Positions 8,757-17,231 of a stretch of 39,007 nucleotides of DNA are shown in pieces. This DNA comes from Methylotenera sp. Lineage in GTDB: Bacteria > Pseudomonadota > Gammaproteobacteria > Burkholderiales > Methylophilaceae. Numbering within the stretch: position 1 is the first letter of the stretch; each line of letters opens with the position of its first letter. A model generated the notes under the pieces. It had not been told where the DNA came from, did not search any database, and was given only the letters and a program-made list of their open reading frames with translations. A program made the translations under genes and the position numbers. The stretch lies in assembly GCA_013140755.1 (NCBI GenBank), contig JABFSF010000148.1:1-39007 (forward strand), in the 5' to 3' direction.

Positions 8757-8781
8757 GTAAGCCAATATTGATAAGGCTTAC
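8757..8781. other. Stem-loop after the PepSY gene
   Basis: GTAAGCC (8757-8763) and GGCTTAC (8775-8781) form a 7-bp perfect stem with an 11-base loop, 29 bases after the PepSY stop codon. There is no T-tract, so it is not a standard intrinsic terminator. It may be a processing or weak termination site between the first receptor operon and the second receptor gene. Confidence 0.3.
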
Positions 8782-8885
8782 CGAACATTACATTATTTAT
8801 TTAGTACACAAATCACTGTGTCAGTGGCACGAATCGCTTGTTGTGATGTCAGACTAATCTATTAGTATCAGTAAGCAAACACTTT

Positions 8886-10991
8886 ATGAAGTATTGGCTC
8901 ATCCTCTCTGTTTTATTTGTTGCATTGCCAGCACAGGCTGAAGAGGCTGTTACGCTTGAACCTATGAAAATCACAGGTGAGCAAGATGATGTTTCTGCAC
9001 GACGCGATGCCACAACGCAAAAGGTGATTGTTGAGCGCAAAGAGATTGAAAGTCTAGGTGTAATGACCATAGGCGAGGTGCTGGGCAAGTTGCCAGGTGT
9101 TGAAATTAAAGGCAGTGGGCAACGTGCGCGCGGCATGTCGCGTGATTCAGTGCAGATTTTAATGGATGGCGAACGGCAAGTGGGTGGAGCAGGTGGTGCT
9201 TTAAATCGCTTGCCTGCCGAGCAGTTAGAGCGTGTGGAAATTTTGCGCGGTTCATCGGCTGAGTTTGGCGGGGCTTCAGTTTTAACGGTAAATTTAATAT
9301 TGAAAAAGGCCTTGTCTAAACGTTCAACCGATTTTAAATTAGGGCTAGGTTTGCGTGGTGATGAACCCAATGCACAATTTTCATGGACAGAAAATGGCGG
9401 CACTGAAAATAATGGTTCAGGCAACTTTGCTTGGAGTTTGCCAATATCGCTTAATTTCAACAATTCCGCTATAGATTCAAGCGTATCGCGCCGCTACAGC
9501 ACGGCGGGGCTGAATACTTTTTGGCAACAAGAGCAAACCAATGGCAACTCAAGAATGGGGCATTATGCTTTTTCGCCGCGCTTTACTTGGAAAGATGGTA
9601 AAGACAGCATCACAGTTTCCCCCATGTTTTTTTATGGGCCAAGCACGCAAAAAAGTCAAACGGATATATCTGCATTTACCGACCCAGTAGCAGGGGCAGA
9701 TTTGCATAAAATTGGTGAGCGAGATTCGCGCGAGACTGGCACGCATCGCATGGTTCGTATTCGCGTTGAGAGCGAAAAGCATGTGAGTGATGCGAAGCTC
9801 ACGGGGCGAGTCTCCTTTAATAATGGGCAGAGTGATTCAGGCATCACGCGCGATAAACTTGATGCCACCAATGTGCTCACCACTTTTAATGAAAGCACGC
9901 ACACGCGCAACAAGGAGTTCAACACCGCCGCACGCATTGATAAAGCATTTGACACGCATTTTCTTTCTGCTGGGGCTGAATTTGTAAAAATTCGCCGTGA
10001 AGATGCACAATTTTTTGCGGGTGGCTTTACCGACACGCGTAATCACCGTGCTTCATCGCGTGATGGCATCTTATGGCTGCAAGATGATTGGTCGCCTGTG
10101 GATGCTTTTACGCTCACCACAGGTTTACGCTTAGAAAACATGACGATTGCCGCTGAAGATGTTTCACAGCAACGGGCAGGTTTGTTGCCAAGTATTGCTG
10201 TGCGATGGCAGCCCAGGGAGCAATGGGTGCTGCGTACTTCACTTGGTGCTGGTATGAAAATGCCAAAACTAGATGAAATTAGTAATGCAACCACGCGCAG
10301 TGTGGCCGAAAATAATCCTGCTGAAGCCGATAAGCGTGGCAATGCCAATTTGCGACCTGAGCGAAATATCAATTTTGAAGCCGCTATTGAGCATTATCTA
10401 TTGCACAAAGCGGGTGTTTTGAGTGCAAATATTTATATGCGCTCTACCAGCGATTTTATTGAGCACCGCGTGCAGCAAGAAGGTGTGCGTTGGGTAGATA
10501 GACCTTTTAATGAGGGCGATGCATTACATTATGGCATAGAGTTAGATGGCAAAGTACGTACGGACAACTTTGGTTGGCAAGGTGCCACCTTAAAATCCCA
10601 CCTCACCTTGCCTCACGGGCGGGTGGATGACCAACGTTTAGGGATTACGCGCATGGCACGCGATACGCCGCGCTATGTGTTGAGCATGGGCTTAGACCAA
10701 AGTCTGCCAAAGTTAAAATCGAGCTATGGCGTTTCAGTGCAAATTTCAGGACGTAGTGAAACGGATATTCCTAATGAGCAAAGTGCATTTAGTAAAACGC
10801 GCACTCCTTTAGATGCATATTGGCTATATAAATTATCGCCAACCTATCATTTGCGTATTGCTGGACAAAATTTGCTAGCTTCTGATACGCGTAGCCACAA
10901 TAGATTTATGGCAGGCAATCAAGATTGGCAACTCAATAGTTTTGATGATGGAAAGCGCAGTGTGAGGGTGACGTTAGAAGGGCGTTGGTAA
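8886..10991 (+). CDS. TonB-dependent receptor, ligand unknown
   Basis: A 701-residue outer-membrane receptor with a signal peptide ending ALPAQA. The N-terminal LEPMKITGEQ resembles a TonB box. Plug motifs include TIGEVLGKLPGVEIKG, MDGERQVGG and LERVEILRGSSAEFGG followed by TVNLILKK. The barrel ends in SVRVTLEGRW with the usual terminal aromatic residue. It differs clearly from the first receptor in plug sequence and is not the siderophore class in the strict sense. The plug recalls FepA/colicin-receptor-like or uncharacterised iron/cobalamin transporters. It has its own 157-base upstream region with no Fur box that I can recognise, and sits just upstream of tonB-exbBD, suggesting that machinery energises it. 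Confidence 0.82.
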   Translation: MKYWLILSVLFVALPAQAEEAVTLEPMKITGEQDDVSARRDATTQKVIVERKEIESLGVMTIGEVLGKLPGVEIKGSGQRARGMSRDSVQILMDGERQVGGAGGALNRLPAEQLERVEILRGSSAEFGGASVLTVNLILKKALSKRSTDFKLGLGLRGDEPNAQFSWTENGGTENNGSGNFAWSLPISLNFNNSAIDSSVSRRYSTAGLNTFWQQEQTNGNSRMGHYAFSPRFTWKDGKDSITVSPMFFYGPSTQKSQTDISAFTDPVAGADLHKIGERDSRETGTHRMVRIRVESEKHVSDAKLTGRVSFNNGQSDSGITRDKLDATNVLTTFNESTHTRNKEFNTAARIDKAFDTHFLSAGAEFVKIRREDAQFFAGGFTDTRNHRASSRDGILWLQDDWSPVDAFTLTTGLRLENMTIAAEDVSQQRAGLLPSIAVRWQPREQWVLRTSLGAGMKMPKLDEISNATTRSVAENNPAEADKRGNANLRPERNINFEAAIEHYLLHKAGVLSANIYMRSTSDFIEHRVQQEGVRWVDRPFNEGDALHYGIELDGKVRTDNFGWQGATLKSHLTLPHGRVDDQRLGITRMARDTPRYVLSMGLDQSLPKLKSSYGVSVQISGRSETDIPNEQSAFSKTRTPLDAYWLYKLSPTYHLRIAGQNLLASDTRSHNRFMAGNQDWQLNSFDDGKRSVRVTLEGRW

Positions 10992-11130
10992 AGAAAATAA
11001 ATGATAAAAACACTTTATTTGAGCTAAGTTAAAGATTTAAAAATGAAGAAATACTGAGCTGTTATGGTATATTCTCGAGGTTTTTATTAACTGGTGTGGG
11101 TAGGAAAACTTAAGTGGAAAAGTTGAGTGC

Positions 11131-11814
11131 ATGAACGAGAACGTATCAGAAAGTCGCGCCAGTAAAGTAGCAGGTTTGCTGTTTGTGGTGGCTATTCACT
11201 TTGGTTTGGTTTATGCGGCAATGAGTTATAAGCTCATTCCGCCACCGCAAGAAGCCGTGACTCTGATGGTGAATTTAATCAATCCACCTAAAAAAGAAGA
11301 GCCTCCTCCACCAGAGCCACCTAAACCATTGCCTAAGAAGGTAGAGTTAGTAAAAGAAAAGCCAATAGTTCAGCCAAAGCCACAACCTGCGCCAGTGTTG
11401 GTTGCACAGGCTCCAATCACTTCTGCTGCAGAACCTGTTGCGCCACCTCCTCCTGTGGAGCCTATCAAAGAGCCATCTCCACCATCGGAGCCAGTGGTTG
11501 AAGTCCCACCAAAACCAGCAGGTCCTGTACATCTCTCTGAGTTGTCATTAGGTTGCCCTGAGCGCACTGAGCCAAATTACCCGCCAGCCTCACGAAGAAC
11601 AGGTGAGCAAGGGCAAGTTAAATTACGGGTGGAGTTAGATGAAGAGGGGCATATCAACAATGTTAAAGTGGTCACAAGCTCTGGCCATATGAGGTTGGAT
11701 AATGCAGGAATCAATGCAGTAAAAAGTTGGCGTTGCAACCCAGCAACACGTGATGGTAAAGCGGTTCGTGCTGTAGCATTGCAAACATTCGATTTTATTT
11801 TAGAGGGAAATTAA
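11131..11814 (+). CDS. tonB: Energy transducer TonB
   Basis: A 227-residue periplasm-spanning protein. It has a single N-terminal membrane anchor (about residues 13-32, VAGLLFVVAIHFGLVYAA) carrying the conserved membrane His. A Pro/Glu/Lys-rich spacer covers about 45-130. The C-terminal TonB fold (about 145-225) contains YPPASRRTGEQGQVKLRVEL and the SSGHMRLDNAGINAVKSWR helix. Length and layout are typical of the family. It transfers proton-motive energy from ExbBD to the outer-membrane receptors encoded next to it. Only one base separates it from exbB. The Shine-Dalgarno is weak (GAG near the ATG). Confidence 0.93.
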   Translation: MNENVSESRASKVAGLLFVVAIHFGLVYAAMSYKLIPPPQEAVTLMVNLINPPKKEEPPPPEPPKPLPKKVELVKEKPIVQPKPQPAPVLVAQAPITSAAEPVAPPPPVEPIKEPSPPSEPVVEVPPKPAGPVHLSELSLGCPERTEPNYPPASRRTGEQGQVKLRVELDEEGHINNVKVVTSSGHMRLDNAGINAVKSWRCNPATRDGKAVRAVALQTFDFILEGN

Positions 11815-11815
11815 T

Positions 11816-12526
11816 ATGACACAAGAAGTTGCACAAGCAGCAGTAGCCGCACAGCAGTTGGGGGTTGCAAATTTTATTGCAAATGTGGATACGGTCGGTA
11901 AAGTAGTGTTGGTCTTTTTGCTGATTCTTTCAATCGCAACTTGGTATCTTATTATCACTAAAAGTTTGGCTAATTGGCTAGAAGCAAAGCGTGCCAATGC
12001 TTTTTTGGCTAAATTTAGAAATATAGACTCACTTGAGCAGATCAATAGCCTTGTTAAACAAGGCAAGCCTGATAACGCTTTTGCTAATTTAGCGACTGAA
12101 GGTTTAGGTGCGTTGCGTAACGTAGGCAGCTTTGGGGGCGCAAAAATTGCTGCTGCGGGTGGCTTATCAGAATTTATGACTCGTGCGATTCGTAATGGGA
12201 TTGATCAAGAATCTGCGCGATGTGAAAATGGCTTAACCATTTTAGCTTCAGCAGGTTCTGCTTCACCCTATATTGGCTTATTTGGTACAGTTTGGGCGAT
12301 TTACCATGCGTTGGTGAACATTGGCTTGAGCGGTCAAGGTACGCTTGATAAGGTGGCAGGCCCAGTGGGTGAGGCTTTGATTATGACAGCGATTGGCTTG
12401 GCGGTGGCGATTCCCGCTGTCTTTGCTTATAACGCTTTTAATCGTCGCAACCGTATGTGGCTTGCTAAGTTAGATGCTTTTGCGCATGATTTATTTGTGC
12501 GTTTGACAGTGGGGAGTGCATCATGA
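11816..12526 (+). CDS. exbB: Biopolymer transport protein ExbB
   Basis: A 236-residue inner-membrane MotA/TolQ/ExbB-family protein. Membrane helix 1 is near 26-48 (VGKVVLVFLLILSIATWYLI). The large cytoplasmic loop contains the family segment ENGLTILASAGSASPYIGLF, and helices 2 and 3 follow (GLFGTVWAIYHALVNIG and GEALIMTAIGLAVAIPAVFA). These are the diagnostic ExbB motifs around the proton channel. It overlaps exbD by 4 bases (ATGA-type), so the pair is translationally coupled. With ExbD it forms the motor that drives TonB. Confidence 0.95.
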   Translation: MTQEVAQAAVAAQQLGVANFIANVDTVGKVVLVFLLILSIATWYLIITKSLANWLEAKRANAFLAKFRNIDSLEQINSLVKQGKPDNAFANLATEGLGALRNVGSFGGAKIAAAGGLSEFMTRAIRNGIDQESARCENGLTILASAGSASPYIGLFGTVWAIYHALVNIGLSGQGTLDKVAGPVGEALIMTAIGLAVAIPAVFAYNAFNRRNRMWLAKLDAFAHDLFVRLTVGSAS

Positions 12527-12939
12527 GTTTTGGTGGTTTTAACTCCCATCAACCTCAAGCAAAGGCGGAAATCAATGTTGTGCCGCTCGTGGATGTGATG
12601 TTGGTATTGTTGGTCATTTTTATTATCACCGCACCTTTGCTCACCCATTCAGTAAAAATTGATTTACCTAAAGCTTCAAGCAACCCTAATATCACAAAGC
12701 CAGATCACGTGGAGCTTGCAATTCGAGAGGATGGTAGCTTGTATTGGAACGGCGAGTTGGTGCCTAAGGCATCACTCTCAGCACGTTTTGAAGTTGAAGC
12801 TAAAAAAGAGCCACAACCCGAGTTGCATCTTAAGGCTGATGGCACCTCAAAATATGAAAATGTGGCACAGGTGATGTCTATCGCAGCAAAAACGGGCTTA
12901 ACGAAAATTGGTTTTGTGACAGACCCCACGGGTGAGTAA
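12523..12939 (+). CDS. exbD: Biopolymer transport protein ExbD
   Basis: A 138-residue ExbD/TolR protein. A short cytoplasmic N-terminus is followed by one membrane helix, INVVPLVDVMLVLLVIFIIT. Asp24 in PLVDVML is the essential proton-carrying aspartate of the family. A periplasmic domain follows (residues about 45-138), ending near the GLTKIGFVTDP strand. Length is normal. It is the third gene of tonB-exbB-exbD. A secreted protein gene follows 34 bases later. Confidence 0.95.
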   Translation: MSFGGFNSHQPQAKAEINVVPLVDVMLVLLVIFIITAPLLTHSVKIDLPKASSNPNITKPDHVELAIREDGSLYWNGELVPKASLSARFEVEAKKEPQPELHLKADGTSKYENVAQVMSIAAKTGLTKIGFVTDPTGE

Positions 12940-12973
12940 GCACTAAGCTCCTTCAATTTTTCACAACATCATA

Positions 12974-13627
12974 ATGAAGAGATTATTAAAAGTATTGATA
13001 TTTCTGGTTAGCATCAGTGGGATGTGTGTCTCCTATGCAAAAGATGATGTTGCAACGCTAAAACCACAATCGCTTTGCCCTGTTATGCATACACTTAATC
13101 GCCAACAGAACCCTGTCTATTTTTTACAGCATCAGTTTGATAGTGGCTTGCAAGAGCTTGCTATTGCGACACTTGATGCAGATAAAAACCTTAGCTTTAA
13201 ACGCGTGACTTATCACCAGCTTAAAGAGCCCGTGTGTCATTACCCAGCTTTGCTTATTGCTGAGGGGCTTGGCTGGGGTTGGCACATTGCTTGGACAGAC
13301 ACTCAAAATTTATACTACACCCGTATGGATGGTGAGGCATGGATTGCACCCCCAATTAAAACATTGGCGGAAAAGGTAAATCCAAAAGAGGGGCTTGTTT
13401 TGTTGCAAGCAGATAAAAAAATGTGGTTGATTTGGCAAGAGCAGCACCATGCGGAAAGTAAAGTATTTGCGGTATATTCAAACGATGAAGGCCGCTTTTG
13501 GAAGGATGCTAAGCTACTTACCCAAAGTCAAAATTCATTAAGCGAGTTTGAGATTAGCATTAAGCAAACCATACCCTATTTAGTTTGGAAGGGTGAGTCT
13601 GAAGGAGTATCTTTAGCTACTTGGTAG
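12974..13627 (+). CDS. Secreted Asp-box (sialidase-like) protein of unknown function
   Basis: A 217-residue protein with a clear signal peptide (positively charged MKRLLK, hydrophobic core to about 18, likely cleavage after SYA). The mature part has repeated W-rich beta strands: WGWHIAWTDTQNLYYT, then KMWLIWQE and the SNDEGRFWKDAKLL stretch. SNDEGRFW fits the BNR/Asp-box pattern S-x-D-x-G-x-x-W of sialidase-like beta-propellers. The protein is much too short for a six-blade enzyme and lacks a recognisable catalytic arginine triad, so enzymatic activity is not claimed. There are two cysteines in the mature protein (SLCPVM and PVCHYP), possibly a disulfide. It lies 34 bases after exbD and is probably in that operon. 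Function in iron uptake is only inferred. Confidence 0.65.
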   Translation: MKRLLKVLIFLVSISGMCVSYAKDDVATLKPQSLCPVMHTLNRQQNPVYFLQHQFDSGLQELAIATLDADKNLSFKRVTYHQLKEPVCHYPALLIAEGLGWGWHIAWTDTQNLYYTRMDGEAWIAPPIKTLAEKVNPKEGLVLLQADKKMWLIWQEQHHAESKVFAVYSNDEGRFWKDAKLLTQSQNSLSEFEISIKQTIPYLVWKGESEGVSLATW

Positions 13628-13650
13628 GTCTAATTGCGAATTAAAAAGCT

Positions 13651-14310
13651 TTAGGCACACCAAATTTTAGTGTTATGCGCTAAATCCATCCAAATAGCCC
13701 AAGCACTTGCCGCACTTAACAATAAGCCCGCAAGGCGCATTCCATAAGGTTCTATCGCATTGGTTTTAAGTTTTAACCACAGCCAAGGTGCTAAAAACAA
13801 AGAGGCACTAGAGCCTAAGGCAAATGCTCCCATGCTAACAGCACCATCCAATGGGTTGCCGTTAAATGAGGCAATCACTAATGCCGAATAGAGCAAGCCA
13901 CAGGGCATGAGTGCCCACAACATGCCAATGTAAAAATACCCGCCTTGCTTTAAGCTAAGTTTTTTTACATGCTTCCAAACAGATATACCTGCGTTATCTA
14001 CCCAAATAGGTTGGCGTGCGTAAATGACTAATAACATGCCCCAAAAAAATATCAGCACATGAAAAAATGTCCACAATGGGTGCAGGACAGCACTATAAGT
14101 TGAAGCCCAAGCGATACTTTGAATTGCAAACGTAGCGACTGCACCTAAAATAGCATAGCCACATAATCTGCCTAAGTGGTAAAAGTAAATAGCGTAATGG
14201 TTGCGTTGTGAGCTCGTTAAAGCCGTACAAGCCGCACCACACATGGCAACGCAATGGGGGCCGCCTGCAAGGCCCATCATCAGTGCGGCATAGGTAAGAG
14301 CCGTTTGCAT
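13651..14310 (-). CDS. SafE/DsbD_2-type membrane protein of the cbb3 cluster
   Basis: A 219-residue inner-membrane protein of the sulfite exporter TauE/SafE-like (COG2836) group. About six membrane segments are visible. The diagnostic N-terminal motif is GGPHCVAMCG, with Cys20 and Cys24 in C-x3-C spacing; a second conserved Cys occurs in LMPCGLLYSAL in the middle of the protein. Members are frequently found next to cco genes and are suspected to handle copper or thiol redox in cbb3 assembly, not sulfite. It follows the fixH-like gene with 2 bases between them and is the last gene of the cco operon, converging on the Asp-box gene. Confidence 0.8.
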   Translation of the reverse strand: MQTALTYAALMMGLAGGPHCVAMCGAACTALTSSQRNHYAIYFYHLGRLCGYAILGAVATFAIQSIAWASTYSAVLHPLWTFFHVLIFFWGMLLVIYARQPIWVDNAGISVWKHVKKLSLKQGGYFYIGMLWALMPCGLLYSALVIASFNGNPLDGAVSMGAFALGSSASLFLAPWLWLKLKTNAIEPYGMRLAGLLLSAASAWAIWMDLAHNTKIWCA

Positions 14311-14312
14311 GG

Positions 14313-14576
14313 CTATTCTTTATTAACCCCTGTAGCAGCGTGATTTCGTGCTTTTATTGCAGGCTCAAGAGCATTTTTTTGCGCTACGGATAGTGAGATT
14401 GCATTTGACTGGCCTGAGTTTTCTTCATGTGCTAACACTGGGTCTTGACCATTTATCGCAATATAGACAGTAGTTAAACTCGCCATCACCACAATTGCAG
14501 GGCCGCCAAACACCAACCAAGCATAGCCAGATTGCCACCACTTTTGTTTTTGATTAACTGTCTCAGTTTTTGTCAT
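14313..14576 (-). CDS. Small FixH/CcoH-like membrane protein
   Basis: An 87-residue protein with one membrane helix (about residues 19-41, WLVFGGPAIVVMASLTTVYIA) followed by INGQDPVLAHE. The WW...GYAWLVFGGP pattern with GQDPV just after the helix resembles short betaproteobacterial FixH/CcoH-like proteins, which are cbb3 oxidase assembly factors. It lacks most of the periplasmic domain of full-length FixH (about 150-170 residues). Its place between ccoG and the SafE-like gene supports the call. The exact function is inferred from context. Confidence 0.65.
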   Translation of the reverse strand: MTKTETVNQKQKWWQSGYAWLVFGGPAIVVMASLTTVYIAINGQDPVLAHEENSGQSNAISLSVAQKNALEPAIKARNHAATGVNKE

Positions 14577-14597
14577 GATGTTTGCCTTGTTTAAATG

Positions 14598-16043
14598 TTA
14601 GCGGGACATAAAGAAAATAGATTTTTCAGAAATTTCTTCGTGTGAACTATGCGCTTTGATTTCAAATTTTATAGGGTGTGAGCCACTTTTAATGGTGCCG
14701 TCTTCAATTTGCAAGCTCACTGCCACCATGCGCGATTGCGCTGGATCTACCGTAAACGATTTTTCAGAGGCGATTGATAAGCCCGCTAAACCTTCAACTT
14801 CAATATGGTAAGTTTCAGATTTCTCTGAAGCATTGGTGATTTGGAGTTGATAAACATTTTCAATTTTACCACCAGCCACAATGCGTGACATAACACCTCT
14901 ATCTCGAATGACATCTACCTTAAATGGAACACGCATTGCAAGTGACGCCACAAATCCAATACTTAGTAATAGTAGTAATCCTGTGTAAATAAGTACACGA
15001 GGACGCAGAATTTTTTTAACAATCTGTTGTTGTGACCAGTGATGATTGAGTGCATTCTCGGTTGAAAAGCGAATTAAGCCACGTGGATATTCCATTTTAT
15101 CCATAATGCTGTTACAGGCATCAACACATAAACCGCAACTAATACATTCATACTGCAGACCATTACGGATATCAATGCCAGTGGGACATACTTGCACGCA
15201 AAAACTACAGTCAATGCAGTCACCCAAACCTGTTTGCTTGGCATCCACTTTACGAGAGCGTCCACTGCGTGGCTCACCTCGCTCCTTATCATAAGTCACA
15301 ATCAGCGTGTCATTATCAAACATGGCACTTTGAAAGCGTGCATAAGGACACATGTGCTTGCAAATTTGCTCACGTAAGAAACCTGCATTTCCATAAGTGG
15401 CAAAACCATAAAAGACAATCCAAAAGGTTTCCCACGGGCTTAAATTGTAATGGGCAATGTTGCCCATGAGCTCGCGTATCGGCGTGAAATAACCTAAAAA
15501 AGTGAAGCCAGTAAACATGGAAAATGTAATCCATGCGCTGTGTTTTAACCATTTTTTGTAAAATTTCTTAAAACCGAAATTCATGTTATCCAAGCGAATT
15601 CTTGCGGCACGATCACCTTCTATTGTGCGCTCTATCCACAAGAATATCTTGGTATAAACTGACTGTGGACATGCAAAGCCACACCACAGTCGACCTGCAA
15701 CAGCTGTAAATAAGAATAAGGCAAGTGCAGCGATAATTAACAAGATAACCAGATAAATCAAGTCTTGGGGATATAGTACTAAACCAAAGATATAAAAGCG
15801 GTGCGTACTAATATCAAGCAAAATGGCTTGCCTATCATTCCACAATAGCCAAGGCAACCCATAGAACACTATTTGTGTTACCCAAATAGCCAGCCAGCGA
15901 AGGTTTTTAAAAAAACCAGACGTGTTGCGAGGGTAGATTTTTTTATGCGCCTGATAAAGTGATGTTGCCTTTGGTTGAGAGTTCTCAATCTCTATCGGGA
16001 TGTATTTTTTAGGTTTTTGATTGGACACGGTTAAGTTTTGCAA
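14598..16043 (-). CDS. ccoG: Cytochrome c oxidase accessory protein CcoG (FixG/RdxA)
   Basis: A 481-residue membrane iron-sulfur protein that takes part in delivering copper (as Cu(I)) during cbb3 assembly. Membrane helices lie near 50-70, 90-115, 170-190, 205-225 and 345-365. The CGFACPQSVYTKIF motif follows the second helix. Two [4Fe-4S] motifs are seen: GDCIDCSFCVQVCPTGID and ECISCGLCVDACN. The C-terminal third is the periplasmic FixG immunoglobulin-like domain. Length is typical. It is separated from ccoP by about 125 bases containing a stem-loop, so its expression may be partly uncoupled from ccoNOQP. Confidence 0.95.
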   Translation of the reverse strand: MQNLTVSNQKPKKYIPIEIENSQPKATSLYQAHKKIYPRNTSGFFKNLRWLAIWVTQIVFYGLPWLLWNDRQAILLDISTHRFYIFGLVLYPQDLIYLVILLIIAALALFLFTAVAGRLWCGFACPQSVYTKIFLWIERTIEGDRAARIRLDNMNFGFKKFYKKWLKHSAWITFSMFTGFTFLGYFTPIRELMGNIAHYNLSPWETFWIVFYGFATYGNAGFLREQICKHMCPYARFQSAMFDNDTLIVTYDKERGEPRSGRSRKVDAKQTGLGDCIDCSFCVQVCPTGIDIRNGLQYECISCGLCVDACNSIMDKMEYPRGLIRFSTENALNHHWSQQQIVKKILRPRVLIYTGLLLLLSIGFVASLAMRVPFKVDVIRDRGVMSRIVAGGKIENVYQLQITNASEKSETYHIEVEGLAGLSIASEKSFTVDPAQSRMVAVSLQIEDGTIKSGSHPIKFEIKAHSSHEEISEKSIFFMSR

Positions 16044-16064
16044 TACAGGTTAGATTTAATAGAG

Positions 16065-16103
16065 AACGCTCGATATTTTCATTTATGTAAAATATCGGGC
16101 GTT
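16065..16103. terminator. Stem-loop between ccoP and ccoG
   Basis: Arms 16065-16079 and 16089-16103 are 15 bases each and complementary except for one G-T type pair, with a 9-base loop. No T-tract follows on either strand, so it is not a strong intrinsic terminator. Its place right after the cco structural genes suggests an mRNA-stabilising or attenuating hairpin that lowers ccoG expression relative to ccoNOQP. Confidence 0.5.
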
Positions 16104-16168
16104 TAATGGAGGTTTGATATCTAATTGGCATTAAAGTTTCATGTTGAGGCTCACTGTAGCTTTAATGA

Positions 16169-17080
16169 TTATTCAGTTTTAGCTAAATTTGAAAAGCGCC
16201 AAACATACGAAGCTAACACATGAATTTGTTCAGGCGTTAAGCGTGAACCTTGTGCTGGCATCTGGTTGCTTTTGCCATTGGTGATGCGGTCAATAATGGC
16301 AGCCTCTCCAGCACCGTGTAACCAAATGTTGTCAGTTAAGTTGGGAGCACCAACGGTTTGGTTGCCTTTACCTTCAGCACCATGACAAGCGGCACATACG
16401 GCAAACTTATCTTTACCTAATGCAGCACGCTTAGCGTCATGCGTGCTATTAGATAAGCTTAGTACATAGTTTGCAACGTTTTTAGCATCATCTGCTGTGC
16501 CTACAGTAGCAATCATTGGAGGCATCATGCCATGACGCCCGTTGGTGATGGTTTCTTTAATGGTTTCAGGTGCACCACCATATAACCAATCATTATCGGT
16601 TAAGTTAGGAAAACCACGGCTACCATGGGCATCAGAACCATGGCATTGTGCGCAGTTGTTCATAAACAAACGTTCACCGATGGCCATGGCTTTTGCATCT
16701 TTGGCAACTTCTTCAGGTGTCATAGCGGTGAATTTTGCGTAGATAGGAGCGAGTTTATCATTTGACTCTTTCACTTCTTGTTCGTATTGTTTTACTTGTG
16801 TCCATCCCAGTTTACCTTGGTAAGTCCCCAAGCCTGGGTATAAAAACAGGTAAGTTAAACCAAACACACAGGTGATGATAAACATCCACATCCACCAGCG
16901 GGGCATGGGGTTGTTCATTTCTACAATATCTTCGTCATAGACATGACCAGTGGACTCCCCAGTATGTGCAGGGTCATGCGATTTACTGGTAATAAATAAA
17001 ACAATTAGGCAATAAGCAATACCGCCTAACACGATTGCCGATATAAAAAACGGCCAAAATCCACTTGTAAAATCACTCAT
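16169..17080 (-). CDS. ccoP: cbb3 oxidase subunit III, di-heme cytochrome c (CcoP)
   Basis: A 303-residue membrane-anchored di-heme cytochrome c that passes electrons to CcoO/CcoN. There are two N-terminal membrane segments: FISAIVLGGIAYCLIVLFI (about 12-30) and the WWMWMFIITCVFGLTYLFLY region (about 62-81). Two class I cytochrome domains follow with heme motifs CAQCH and CAACH, and distal methionines plausible in GMMPPM and QMPAQG. The last helix contains LASYVWRFS. The ATG overlaps the ccoQ stop (ATGA). Length is normal for the family. Confidence 0.96.
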   Translation of the reverse strand: MSDFTSGFWPFFISAIVLGGIAYCLIVLFITSKSHDPAHTGESTGHVYDEDIVEMNNPMPRWWMWMFIITCVFGLTYLFLYPGLGTYQGKLGWTQVKQYEQEVKESNDKLAPIYAKFTAMTPEEVAKDAKAMAIGERLFMNNCAQCHGSDAHGSRGFPNLTDNDWLYGGAPETIKETITNGRHGMMPPMIATVGTADDAKNVANYVLSLSNSTHDAKRAALGKDKFAVCAACHGAEGKGNQTVGAPNLTDNIWLHGAGEAAIIDRITNGKSNQMPAQGSRLTPEQIHVLASYVWRFSNLAKTE

Positions 17081-17220
17081 TCTTCATCTCCCTCAAGCGG
17101 CAATCTTGCCGCTTCTTCAAAGTCTTTTTTATTACGCCCTAGCCAAGCCCACACCCAAATTCCTACAAAGGTGATGAGTGCGGCTACGGTTGAAATAATA
17201 CGTAAATCGGTAATATCCAC
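17077..17220 (-). CDS. ccoQ: cbb3 oxidase small subunit CcoQ (FixQ)
   Basis: A 47-residue protein starting with GTG at 17220, easily missed because of its size. It has one membrane helix (about 8-27, IISTVAALITFVGIWVWAWL) then a charged tail starting GRNKKDFEEAARLPL and ending in GDEE. The helix followed by a FEEAA-type acidic segment is the CcoQ/FixQ signature. It begins 11 bases after ccoO and its stop overlaps the ccoP start, giving the canonical ccoN-O-Q-P order. CcoQ stabilises the association of CcoP with the core. Confidence 0.9.
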   Translation of the reverse strand: MDITDLRIISTVAALITFVGIWVWAWLGRNKKDFEEAARLPLEGDEE

Positions 17221-17231
17221 TTAAATATCAC

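Noticed and set aside
8825-8839. TGGCACG followed by GCTTG upstream of the second receptor, as a sigma54 promoter
   Set aside because: The spacing between GG and GC is 8 rather than 10 bases and the -12 element is poor.
9837-10372. Several antisense frames within the second TonB-dependent receptor
   Set aside because: None has a ribosome-binding site or a recognisable motif, while the plus-strand receptor is continuous.
10992-11130. Fur box upstream of tonB
   Set aside because: No sequence close to the GATAATGATWATCATTATC consensus is seen here or upstream of either receptor, so iron regulation by Fur cannot be claimed.
11370-11567. Minus-strand Gly/Ser- and Trp-rich frames opposite the TonB spacer
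   Set aside because: They are antisense artefacts of the Pro-codon repeats in tonB.
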